Of a stretch of DNA of 64,000 nt, positions 52,338-60,026 are shown in pieces. A program made the translations under genes and the position numbers. The DNA is taken from positions 1 to 64,000 of the forward strand of contig JAJTCM010000002.1 in the NCBI GenBank assembly GCA_021325675.1, given 5' to 3'. The notes beneath the pieces were generated by a model. It saw only the letters and a list, made by a program, of their open reading frames with translations, was not told the origin of the DNA and searched no databases. The stretch's first letter is position 1; every line of letters starts with the position of its first letter. The DNA comes from Crocinitomicaceae bacterium (lineage in GTDB: Bacteria; Bacteroidota; Bacteroidia; Flavobacteriales_D; Crocinitomicaceae).

Positions 52338-52550
52338 TTATTTTTTCTCTGTGCAAGATTTTTTCTCTTTAGAGCAGCAAGATTTTGTAGTTGCAGTAGT
52401 TGCACAGCAAGAACCTTTTTTCGCTTTTTTCTTTTTCTTTTTGTCGTCTTTTTTGATTTCAACGGAAACACCGTTAGTAGCAGCGATAGCTGTAGAAGTC
52501 ATAGAACCTACAAACATCATTAAAGACAATACAACAAATACCTTTTTCAT
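52338..52550 (-). CDS. Small exported Lys- and Cys-rich peptide
   Basis: 70 residues. Signal peptide with an AxA-type cleavage site (STAIA before ATNG). The mature peptide of about 47 residues has a lysine-rich block (residues 33-45) and five cysteines in the pattern CC-x8-CC-x6-C (48, 49, 58, 59, 66), no transmembrane segment. Metal binding or disulphide cross-linking is possible; the family is not recognised. It has its own terminator; upstream is the psd gene, 33 bases away. Confidence 0.72.
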   Translation of the reverse strand: MKKVFVVLSLMMFVGSMTSTAIAATNGVSVEIKKDDKKKKKKAKKGSCCATTATTKSCCSKEKKSCTEKK

Positions 52551-52583
52551 AATTTCAATTTTTTGCGATTTATGTCTGTAAAT

Positions 52584-53258
52584 TTAAACCGTTTTTTTCA
52601 ATTTTCCAAGCTTTGTAAGCCTTCCTTTTACAATATCGCCGATTTTAACATTAATTTCACAATCCAAGGGCAGGAAAACATCAATCCGCGATCCGAATTT
52701 TATAAATCCAAATTCATCCCCGACTTTCACTTCCTGGTTTTCCCGGACGTAATAGCAAATCCGTCTTGCAACGGCCCCTGCAATCTGGCGGAACAATACT
52801 TCCTGGCCGGTTTCATGCCTGATCACAAACGTAGAACGTTCGTTATCCGTACTGCTTTTCGGATGCCAGGCCACGAGAAACAGCCCTTTGTGGTACTTCA
52901 CGTATTGAATAATCCCGGAAATCGGGTTGAAATTGGCATGCACGTTCATTGGCGACATGAAAATCGAAATCTGGATCCGCTTGTCTTTAAAATACTCCGT
53001 CTCTTCCGTTTCTTCGATCACCACGATTTTACCATCAGCCGGACAAATCACATCCAGCGCATCGGCCACACACGTAATGTTCGGTACGCGGAAAAACTGC
53101 ACTACCAGGTAAAGCATAACCAGCTCACCAACTGTCAGCAGGATATGCAGCCACATCCAGCCCGTGTATTGGAACAAGAAATAGCTTCCTACGTGGATCA
53201 GGCCCAGGATTATAATAGCAATAAGAATAATGAGATAACCTTCGCGGTGTATTTTCAT
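52584..53258 (-). CDS. psd: Phosphatidylserine decarboxylase family proenzyme
   Basis: 224 residues. Two N-terminal membrane helices (about 8-28 and 36-56), then the decarboxylase domain with CPADGKIVVIEE, IFMSPMNVHANFNP and the autocleavage site FGS (serine 190, which becomes the pyruvoyl group) near the C-terminus. It belongs to the short archaetidylserine-decarboxylase-like group used by Bacteroidota to make phosphatidylethanolamine. The -7 box TAATTTTG lies 16 bases upstream. A partner pssA is not in the window. Confidence 0.9.
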   Translation of the reverse strand: MKIHREGYLIILIAIIILGLIHVGSYFLFQYTGWMWLHILLTVGELVMLYLVVQFFRVPNITCVADALDVICPADGKIVVIEETEETEYFKDKRIQISIFMSPMNVHANFNPISGIIQYVKYHKGLFLVAWHPKSSTDNERSTFVIRHETGQEVLFRQIAGAVARRICYYVRENQEVKVGDEFGFIKFGSRIDVFLPLDCEINVKIGDIVKGRLTKLGKLKKTV

Positions 53259-53274
53259 AACAGGTATTTTGCCA

Positions 53275-53282
53275 CAAAATTA
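53275..53282 (-). promoter_or_regulatory. -7 box of psd
   Basis: Minus-strand TAATTTTG (plus CAAAATTA), an exact TAnnTTTG match, 16 bases before the psd ATG. Confidence 0.55.
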
Positions 53283-53307
53283 GAAAATTAATCGGAATGG
53301 GAAATAC

Positions 53308-53628
53308 CTAAGCTTTTTGTTTGAACCCAACAGCTTCCCGTGGTTCCTGCTCCTGTTGAATAAACTGCATCAGGTAATTGTAAATCAAATCCGTCCGGTC
53401 TTCCTGGTCGTTCACCCGTTTATTAATTTCTTCCAGCTGAAGTAAAATGTCCTTGTGAATTAATACCAAATCCCTCATTTTAGTAAAAATCCGCATGATC
53501 TGGATATTGACCGCAACTGCTTTTTTGCTGTTCAAAACACTGGAAAGCATTAATACACCGTGCTCTGTAAACACATAGGGCAGCTTGCGTTTTCCTCCCC
53601 AACTTGAAGTCACAAAATGCGATACCTC
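53308..53628 (-). pseudogene. 5'-truncated ORF6N (KilA-N-like) gene remnant
   Basis: The frame reads EVSHFVTSSWGGKRKLPYVFTEHGVLMLSSVLNS and a helical tail, which is the C-terminal two-thirds of the ORF6N family, but a stop (plus-strand 53629-53631) lies directly upstream. The N-terminal DNA-binding half (normally about 70-80 residues) is absent. A GTG at 53613 could start a 101-residue product. The break coincides with the start of AT-rich sequence, so it was probably cut by the island. ORF6N proteins are often phage or plasmid cargo. Confidence 0.65.
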
Positions 53629-53899
53629 TCAGTATCCGGGAGGGATTTTTAAATTCGGAAATGCCGCCCGGAAATTGACTTATAGCCCATTTACCACTTC
53701 TTGGGTCTTAAAAATCTATTTGGGGTTTTAAGGGTATGTTTTAGGTTTTTCTTACCCTTATTCTTGCCCAAAGGCTTTAATCTAATTATATTCCGAATTA
53801 CTTTTCCAACTTCTTCCAGGTATATTAAAAAAAAACTACGACAGATGTTTGATTATAAGTGATTTAATATTGTTAAATTAGCATTTCAATATCACAAAC

Positions 53900-55138
53900 A
53901 TGAATAATATTGGAACAAAAATGTCAGCCTTCAACCAAATCTCATATTTCGATTATGAGAGGCAAATGACAGCTAACATTCAAAAAGTAATCGAACAAAA
54001 AAGTAAAGAGTATATTCTTGGGATTGACGAAGAAGAATTTAAAAACTATTTAATTTCAGAGTACATCTTAGAACCATTGAGTATCAGCGCTGAATCCGAA
54101 ACAGTACACCAACCAATCGTTAAAAGGGAAAACCTCCCAGATAGAGCTGGTCGAGGGTCTTATCCCACCGATGTTTATTATATCAAAATAAGCTATAATT
54201 TTTCAGGTTCAGCTTTTTTATTTCGAGTACACCCAACAAGTTGGGTAATGCATGGAGGTGAAATTTATGTAGACGAGCATGCGCACGTTGTATCGCATTT
54301 TATAAAAGTGTATGATACAAGGAATCCAGAAGAATTTAAACGAGAAAAAACACGTTTTTTTAACTCTGTTTTTTCAAACGTTGATAACGTTAACAAAGAC
54401 GTTGAAAAGTGGAATACTCAGCTTCCAGGAGTTGTTATGAGATTGTTTAAAGTGCAGAAAGACAAATATCTCCGTGAAAATGATTTTTTTGCCGCAATTG
54501 ATGTTAAGGTCAACCAAAATACAGCAACTGTATTTTCTGCCCCAACTATAAAAAAGAAAGTTCTTCCACAGCCATCAATACCAAAAAATAAAGAATTCGT
54601 TTCTGAGCCTGCTATAGCAATGAAAACTTACAATGATATACTTAAAACTATATACGATTTAGGCAAAGGCATGGAAACTAAACCATCTACTTACCTCAAT
54701 AAAGATGAAGAGGGATTGAGAGACCACTTACTTTTACTTCTTGAACACATATACGAAGCAATTACTGCAACTGGAGAAACTTTTAATCGTGGAGGCAAAA
54801 CAGATATTATTTTAAAACATGCTCCCGACAATAGCAACGTTTTTGTTGCTGAATGTAAATTTTGGCATGGAGAGTCTGAATTTCAAAGTGCAATATCCCA
54901 ACTCTTTGAAAAATATTTGTCTTGGCGGGATTCTAAAACAGCTCTCATTTTATTTGTTACAAATAAAGATTTTACGAACGTTCTAAACACAATAAAAGAA
55001 AGTGTGAAATCACACGACTGTTTTGTCAAAGAAAATGGAACAAGAGGCGAGTCCTCCTTCAGCTATATTTTCAATTTGCCACAAGATAAAAATAAACAAG
55101 TCTTTTTTGAAGTTATTGCTTTTCATTTTGATAAGTAA
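53900..55138 (+). CDS. Uncharacterised PD-(D/E)XK nuclease-like protein, candidate defence gene
   Basis: 412 residues, no signal peptide. The N-terminal 200 residues are unrecognised (FNQISYFDYERQMTANIQ... and FLFRVHPTSWVMHGGEIYVDEH). The C-terminal part, from about residue 265, looks like a PD-(D/E)XK core: DEEGLRDHLLLLLEHIYEA helix, GGKTDIIL with D302, VFVAECKFW with E318 and K320, then SAISQLFEKYLSW with the helix glutamine. No methyltransferase or helicase partner is adjacent. It sits alone at the left end of the AT-rich island with its own hairpin terminator. Anti-phage function is inferred from fold and context only. Confidence 0.72.
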   Translation: MNNIGTKMSAFNQISYFDYERQMTANIQKVIEQKSKEYILGIDEEEFKNYLISEYILEPLSISAESETVHQPIVKRENLPDRAGRGSYPTDVYYIKISYNFSGSAFLFRVHPTSWVMHGGEIYVDEHAHVVSHFIKVYDTRNPEEFKREKTRFFNSVFSNVDNVNKDVEKWNTQLPGVVMRLFKVQKDKYLRENDFFAAIDVKVNQNTATVFSAPTIKKKVLPQPSIPKNKEFVSEPAIAMKTYNDILKTIYDLGKGMETKPSTYLNKDEEGLRDHLLLLLEHIYEAITATGETFNRGGKTDIILKHAPDNSNVFVAECKFWHGESEFQSAISQLFEKYLSWRDSKTALILFVTNKDFTNVLNTIKESVKSHDCFVKENGTRGESSFSYIFNLPQDKNKQVFFEVIAFHFDK

Positions 55139-55142
55139 AAAC

Positions 55143-55173
55143 GAAAACGCTCCAGAAATCTTGGAACGTTTTC
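55143..55173. terminator. Hairpin terminator between the nuclease-like gene and the integrase
   Basis: GAAAACG(c)TCCA (55143-55154) pairs with TGGA(a)CGTTTTC (55162-55173), one internal mismatch, lying between convergent genes; probably works in both directions. Confidence 0.6.
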
Positions 55174-55213
55174 AATTTCAAAAACCCAATTTCGAGGTTT
55201 ACAACCTTTATTT

Positions 55214-56539
55214 TTAAATTAGCCTAAATGGAAACGCCTTCTTAAAATCTAACATCGCCCGTTTCAGATACCGGATAAACAAAACCGCATTTTGCTCCAG
55301 GGAAGTCTTATCGTAAACAAAAATGATCGACTTATCCTTTAACTCATGGGTTGTGATTTTACAGAGCACAGTAATCGGAATATAGTTTATCAAGTTGGTG
55401 ATAAACGACCTTCTACCCGTATGCGTTGTAACCAACTCATGAAATGGTGCGCTGTACATTTTTTTGTTTCCTTTTGTGTCTGTATAAGAAAGGGAAACTT
55501 TGCGGGTAATTCCAGAATCCTTGACTAAAGTCTTAATATCCTTACCGAAGTCATTTGAGTTCATGTATTTAGCGGGTCCTTTATTTTGTTTGAACGCGTC
55601 CATCAATGGTTTAAGTAGAGGAATAGCTGTTTCCTTTTGGTTCTTTTGAGTAATGAATTTTGTGAAAACAAAGGATTCAGTTCCTTTTCGGTATTCAAAC
55701 TCAGGCTTGACTTTAAACACGTCCCCATGACGGCAGCCGGTTAGCAATAAAGTTAAAAAGATCAATTTGACATTTCTCATTTTTGCCGTTTTTGGAATAA
55801 ACTTAATTACTTTCAAGATGTCTTCAAACGTCAGGTAGACCTTTTCTTCAATCGTTTGTTTAATACGATCCACTTTATCCAAATCCCGATTCGCTTTGAA
55901 CAACTTGATCTTATAATGCGAAGCGATCTTGCTCAAGGTTGAATTAAAGTAAGTCATGTAAGAAACCAGGGAGTTATTTTTTTCTACTTTGCCCCGAATG
56001 AAATCCATATACGATTTGTACACATTTTCATCTACGTCAGCAGCATATAAAGGTCTCCCGGTTGCCTTTTCAAAATCATGGATATTGTTCCTTGTCGTTT
56101 TGTACCTCTTAACCGTTGGACCTTTAAACTTACCTGACGGGATAATAATATTGTCAATATAATCAGCCATACGAATACGCATTTTATCGACTACTTCTAC
56201 CTTACCAAACTCCATGTCCAGGGCTTCCTTGAAATTGATTGGGGTAATCTTTAAACGTTTCAACTTTAGTAAACTGAAAACATCACGAACGCGTTGCTCA
56301 AAGTTCGAAAGCACCATTTGATGTTCGCGTGAATAGGGTTGATTTGTTCGGCCATTCCATTCCTTACTTTCCACTTTCAAAGGGGTATAATACTGAACAG
56401 GTTTGTACACCTTTTTTTGTGCCAGCATATCGAATTCTGAATACCCAAAGCTAAGAACTGCCCGAACCGGGATCAATCCTTTTAGACCTGATTTTAAGAA
56501 ATATTTTATTTTCAGGATCTGATCTTTTATATTTCTCAT
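55214..56539 (-). CDS. Tyrosine recombinase / phage-type integrase
   Basis: 441 residues. Arm-binding N-terminus with a Bacteroidota-type start, SAM-like core-binding domain (about 120-215) and catalytic domain with R270 (LLLTGCRHGDV), H373 and R376 (THTGRRSF), H398 (TTHELKD) and nucleophile Y409 (FVYDKTS). It catalyses site-specific integration and excision. All catalytic residues are present, so it could be active. A 4-base gap separates it from the excisionase-like gene upstream. Confidence 0.9.
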   Translation of the reverse strand: MRNIKDQILKIKYFLKSGLKGLIPVRAVLSFGYSEFDMLAQKKVYKPVQYYTPLKVESKEWNGRTNQPYSREHQMVLSNFEQRVRDVFSLLKLKRLKITPINFKEALDMEFGKVEVVDKMRIRMADYIDNIIIPSGKFKGPTVKRYKTTRNNIHDFEKATGRPLYAADVDENVYKSYMDFIRGKVEKNNSLVSYMTYFNSTLSKIASHYKIKLFKANRDLDKVDRIKQTIEEKVYLTFEDILKVIKFIPKTAKMRNVKLIFLTLLLTGCRHGDVFKVKPEFEYRKGTESFVFTKFITQKNQKETAIPLLKPLMDAFKQNKGPAKYMNSNDFGKDIKTLVKDSGITRKVSLSYTDTKGNKKMYSAPFHELVTTHTGRRSFITNLINYIPITVLCKITTHELKDKSIIFVYDKTSLEQNAVLFIRYLKRAMLDFKKAFPFRLI

Positions 56540-56543
56540 ACGG

Positions 56544-56858
56544 TCAGGCTTTAATGAGTGCTTGGATTTCAGACTTCACAAAACGCACTGTCCGTTTTGT
56601 AAGTCTTACCGGATGTATTAATCCGTTTTTTATCATCTGTAAAACGGAGTTGCGACTCATTTTTAAAATTTCCCGAACCTGCTTTAAAGTAATAAATTCG
56701 GGTTCTTTAACAGGCTGAGCAATGGACGTACTTTGAATGTCGTCCCGTTTCGTTTTCAGGGCTGTAATTTGAAACAGGATATCCCTGATTTGTTCTTTCA
56801 TTTGTTCTACGTCATCGGACAACTTGCCAATGGCGAGATTGATCATTTTTAATTCCAT
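56544..56858 (-). CDS. Excisionase-like helix-turn-helix protein
   Basis: 104 residues. N-terminal coiled coil (about 1-40, heptad pattern in LAIGKLSDDVEQMKEQIRDILFQITALK), then a MerR-like/HTH_17 domain: FITLKQVREILKMSRNSVLQMIKNGLIHPVRLTKRTVRFVKSEIQAL. Such proteins direct excision or regulate the integrase. Located 4 bases before the integrase gene, same strand. Confidence 0.84.
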   Translation of the reverse strand: MELKMINLAIGKLSDDVEQMKEQIRDILFQITALKTKRDDIQSTSIAQPVKEPEFITLKQVREILKMSRNSVLQMIKNGLIHPVRLTKRTVRFVKSEIQALIKA

Positions 56859-56923
56859 TTTCTTTTAATTTTCGTTAACTTAATCTAGTAGAACTTTCAT
56901 GGTTCTAATTTTTGTTTGGCTAT

Positions 56924-57685
56924 TCATTCTTTTGATTTTTCCATAGGCTCAATTTTAGATTTTATAAATTCTTGCGTGGGGCCAATCAAATCTTTATAAT
57001 GTCCCAATGACATAAAAACGCCCAAACAGGCTTGGAATTCAGCGTCAGTAAGTGTTCCTTTAAAGTCACTGTATATTTTCAGTAAGACATCCGTTTCAAT
57101 TCCTCCGATGCTGGTACTTTGGGTATTTGATTGGCTGTAAGTATCCGCGTTCATTTCTGAAGATTCGGCTCTTCCTTCTGGACTTATTTTTGCAGCTTCA
57201 GCTACAGGAGATTGAAACAGTGAACCGATTTTTCCAACAAGCTCAATGGAATTCTTATTTCCCTGGAACTGCTTCAATTCTGCTTCAAGGACTTGGTTTC
57301 GGGATTTGAGTTTGTTCTTTTTCTTTTTGATCCGCTTAATTGTAGTCAGAAGCCGGTTAATCTCAGCGTGTTTTTCAAATTCTTTATCAATGATCTGCTG
57401 CCTTTTTTCGCGTTGTTTTTGAGCTAATAAATAAGGTGTTTCAAAAACATAGCAGTCATTCACCCGCGAATGACCTTTGTACAACCGGACAACCAATGTC
57501 TGACTATTCTGCCGCAATTGGTATTTGTATTTGAAGAAATTATTCAGGTCATTTGTGCGTGGGATTACAGAGATGTGATCGATAAAAATCTCATAATCTT
57601 TGGATGTTCCCAAATCTTTTTGCTGTACCAATTTGTTATACAGATCCCGCACCGCAGCATCCGTATAGTTCAATATGAATTCCAT
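56924..57685 (-). CDS. Hypothetical coiled-coil protein of the integrase module
   Basis: 253 residues, no signal peptide. Residues about 85-145 form a long charged coiled coil (QREKRQQIIDKEFEKHAEINRLLTTIKRIKKKKNKLKSRNQVLEAEL). The region about 150-200 is Ser/Gln-rich and probably disordered, and the last 50 residues are a helical domain (GIETDVLLKIYSDFKGTLTDAEFQACLGVF). I do not recognise a family. Ten bases downstream of the glycine-rich gene and upstream of the HTH gene, so likely one operon. Confidence 0.65.
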   Translation of the reverse strand: MEFILNYTDAAVRDLYNKLVQQKDLGTSKDYEIFIDHISVIPRTNDLNNFFKYKYQLRQNSQTLVVRLYKGHSRVNDCYVFETPYLLAQKQREKRQQIIDKEFEKHAEINRLLTTIKRIKKKKNKLKSRNQVLEAELKQFQGNKNSIELVGKIGSLFQSPVAEAAKISPEGRAESSEMNADTYSQSNTQSTSIGGIETDVLLKIYSDFKGTLTDAEFQACLGVFMSLGHYKDLIGPTQEFIKSKIEPMEKSKE

Positions 57686-57695
57686 GATTTATGAA

Positions 57696-58412
57696 TTAAT
57701 AAAATCGGGAATCTACATCGTTGTTTTCTTCCGGATCATGCATGTCTTCATTGGAATCTTTGAGAAAATCTCCACCTAGGAAAGAATTCCAGCCTTTTAA
57801 ATTGAAATCGCTGGAAGAAAAATCTTCGTCCTCGTCTGCTTCTTTGAAGGACGTTTTTTGGGGGAGATCAGGAGGAATAACCGGACTTTGATTACTTGAC
57901 ACCTTATCCAAATCTGGATTTTGTGTTTGTGTGGCAATCTTGTTTTGGGATTCTGCCGGATCATATCGTCTGATCAGCATCATGTGCAGTAAATCATCCG
58001 TGACACCGGCAATCCGGTCTTTGAACGTCTTTTCAGGTTCAGCGCGGTATTCTTTGGCCTTGGCAACACTATGGGCCAATACACCAGCACCGGCTGTTTT
58101 TAGAAGTCCTGACTTATCATCCAGGTAATTTCCGGCAAAAATCAACGCCAGGCCTAAAAGCGGAGCTTTCGTTCCGAGTGTTGCACTAAGGTAGGGCGCT
58201 ATCGCACCACCAGCCAAAGCTTCAGCCCCGGATTTGATTAGAGAATTGTTCAAATTCCCTTTTGTTTCCAGTTGGCTGTACTGCTGATATAAATTGGGTT
58301 TCGTGGGAAGGCCTTGTAAGTCCTTATCCTTTTTGCCTTTCTTCTTCCGTTTTTCTGAATCGTCGTTCTCATCACCCCTTGATGAGTCTTCAAACTGCTT
58401 GTACTTTTTCAT
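57696..58412 (-). CDS. Hypothetical protein with glycine-rich hydrophobic segment
   Basis: 238 residues from ATG 58412; a 12-residue longer start at 58448 lies upstream of a -7-like box (minus-strand GAACTTTG at 58428-58435, one mismatch). It has a charged basic N-terminus, the motif PNLYQQYSQLETKGNLNNSL, a glycine/alanine-rich hydrophobic stretch of about 60 residues (GAEALAGGAIAPYLSATLG, APLLGLALIFAGNYL, TAGAGVLAHSVAKAKEY), and an acidic tail. This looks membrane-inserting. I know similar arrangements from membrane-associated proteins of small Bacteroidota phages and integrative elements, but cannot name the family. Confidence 0.62.
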   Translation of the reverse strand: MKKYKQFEDSSRGDENDDSEKRKKKGKKDKDLQGLPTKPNLYQQYSQLETKGNLNNSLIKSGAEALAGGAIAPYLSATLGTKAPLLGLALIFAGNYLDDKSGLLKTAGAGVLAHSVAKAKEYRAEPEKTFKDRIAGVTDDLLHMMLIRRYDPAESQNKIATQTQNPDLDKVSSNQSPVIPPDLPQKTSFKEADEDEDFSSSDFNLKGWNSFLGGDFLKDSNEDMHDPEENNDVDSRFY

Positions 58413-58521
58413 GACTAAACTTTTATACAAAGTTCCGTCAAAAGTCAAAGTTCCTAAAAAATTGAGAGGGGTTGAGAGGACTCCTAAGTTTTGATTGATT
58501 TACGGGAAGGTGCTATTTCAC

Positions 58522-59388
58522 TCACTTTATTTTAGCTTTATATTTAGCAATTTCTTGCTCGACCAAATGGATCAGGGAGGGTTTGTTAAATTTTTCCAAC
58601 CAGGATTTTACCTTTTCCAGATTTTCAATGATGGTTGGTGGCGTGTAGTATTTATCCTTGTCAAGCATTTTCTTGTAGGTGTCTGAACCAATGATTTTAG
58701 TAAGTTCAATTCCCATAAATTCTACAAAAACAAAGGTCATATCGGTTGAATTGCAATTGTTTTTGTCAATGCCTAGAGCTTTGAGTAGGGTTTCATATAT
58801 TAATTGTTGCCGTAACCGTACTAAATCGTTGTTTTTACCTTTACTTGCGTAGTCCTTTTCTTTTAGTAACTCCTGTTGAGGGAACAATTCCAAAAGCAGA
58901 ATTTGCGAAGCCTGGTAAATAGCCAGCATGTCATTTATTTTCTCGTTGGGTAATGCACCGATCCTGCTTTCTTCGCTACACAACTCATCAAAATCCTGGG
59001 ATCCGCTTTGAATTTCTGATTGATAGCACGGAGGAAGAAACTCCATGTAATCCCCTATATAACCTTCCAATGAAACGTTGATTTTCATTTGGATCAAATC
59101 GATTTGGTCAGTAATTACCTTTATTCTCTTTTTGATTTGACTAAGGCTCTCAATTGTTTTATCAGCGCAAGTTTTACTATTGAGTTTATAAAAATGGTCA
59201 AATACTGTCACCAATTCATTGAAAAAAACCGTATGAAATGGTAAGTACTTGCATTTTTCGAGCAGAACAAGTTTATTCAATGATGCTGCGTACACTTTAT
59301 CCGTCGCTCCATTCACCTCTTGATGATACTCATTTCTTAATTGCACAACATAAACTTGTGTCAAACGCTCAAATTCGTCCTGGTACAT
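58522..59388 (-). CDS. Hypothetical helical protein of the integrase module
   Basis: 288 residues from ATG 59388 (preceded by GGGAGAA); a GTG start 18 bases upstream is possible. It is predominantly alpha-helical, with no signal peptide or recognised motif. Cysteines are scattered (KCKYLPFHTVFF, NNCNSTDM, PPCYQSEI). The C-terminal segment has YYTPPTIIENLEKVKSWLEKFNKPSLIHLVEQEIAKYK. It resembles, in general character, the helical proteins found next to integrases in Flavobacteriia elements; no function can be assigned. The 98 bases before it and the iteron-like array lie immediately upstream. Confidence 0.62.
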   Translation of the reverse strand: MYQDEFERLTQVYVVQLRNEYHQEVNGATDKVYAASLNKLVLLEKCKYLPFHTVFFNELVTVFDHFYKLNSKTCADKTIESLSQIKKRIKVITDQIDLIQMKINVSLEGYIGDYMEFLPPCYQSEIQSGSQDFDELCSEESRIGALPNEKINDMLAIYQASQILLLELFPQQELLKEKDYASKGKNNDLVRLRQQLIYETLLKALGIDKNNCNSTDMTFVFVEFMGIELTKIIGSDTYKKMLDKDKYYTPPTIIENLEKVKSWLEKFNKPSLIHLVEQEIAKYKAKIK

Positions 59389-59485
59389 AACTTCTCCCTT
59401 TCCCACTATAACGCATTGTGACCTTTTTTCTTACGTAAAATTCAGGAAAAGACAAGAATTCCAGTAAAATCCCATTGTAACAAAC

Positions 59486-59571
59486 TGTTTTTAATCCGTA
59501 ATAATGTGTTTTCAATCTGTAATGAAGTGTTTTTAAGTCGTAAGCAATGTGTTTTTATATACAATAAAATG
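59486..59571. repeat. Four iteron-like direct repeats of 21-22 bp
   Basis: Units begin at 59486, 59507, 59528 and 59550, each starting TGTTTT(T/C) and ending with AATG or AAG; the first reads TGTTTTTAATCCGTAATAA. Periods of 21, 21 and 22 bp equal two helical turns, so proteins would bind one face of the DNA. They lie in the 308-base gap between the helical-protein gene and the XRE gene. The rest of the gap is AT-rich with no other feature seen. Replication-origin iterons or a regulator array are both possible. Confidence 0.65.
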
Positions 59572-59696
59572 AGTAATATGTCTATTTATTGCGGAAAGGT
59601 GCGCCCTGAATACCTTGTTACCGAATATTACACCATTAAAATTGATTATTAAGCAGTTAAAATTGTAAAAAGCATGAGCATAACTGATAATCCCGA

Positions 59697-59957
59697 TTAC
59701 AAATTCTCTAATTTTATTTTTGGCAACTCCACATTTACTAAATCCTTCAGTTCAACTTCTAATGCCATTGCAATATGTTGTAAATACCAGGCCGTAGGAT
59801 TAATATTTCCTTTTTCAACTCGCTGATACGATTGTCTTTCTTTTCCACATAGGTGAGCAACTTCTGATTGACTTAAACCTTTTGCAATGCGGATTTCCCG
59901 GATTTTATTTCCAAGAATAGTTAGAAATTCTTTTTGCAACTCATCCGTTTCTTTCAT
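59697..59957 (-). CDS. XRE-family helix-turn-helix regulator
   Basis: 86 residues from ATG 59957 (MKETDELQKEFLTILGNKI); a longer frame adds 35 unlikely residues. HTH_3 domain: IREIRIAKGLSQSEVAHLCGKERQSYQRVEKGNINPTAWYLQHIAMALEVEL. Cro/CI-like repressors of this size control mobile elements or toxin systems. It is divergent from the response regulator, with a 12-base-period palindrome between them, and 125 bases from the iteron-like array. Confidence 0.84.
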   Translation of the reverse strand: MKETDELQKEFLTILGNKIREIRIAKGLSQSEVAHLCGKERQSYQRVEKGNINPTAWYLQHIAMALEVELKDLVNVELPKIKLENL

Positions 59958-59991
59958 AGATGCGAAATTGTTACAATAAAAGTTGTACATT

Positions 59992-60009
59992 AGCAACGTA
60001 TAAGTTGCT
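59992..60009. promoter_or_regulatory. Palindrome in the XRE / response-regulator divergent gap
   Basis: AGCAAC (59992-59997), six-base spacer, GTTGCT (60004-60009). It lies between the divergent starts at 59957 and 60027 and could be a shared operator. A one-mismatch -7-like box for the response regulator, TAAAATTG, is at 60012-60019. Confidence 0.4.
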
Positions 60010-60026
60010 TTTAAAATTGATTTAAT

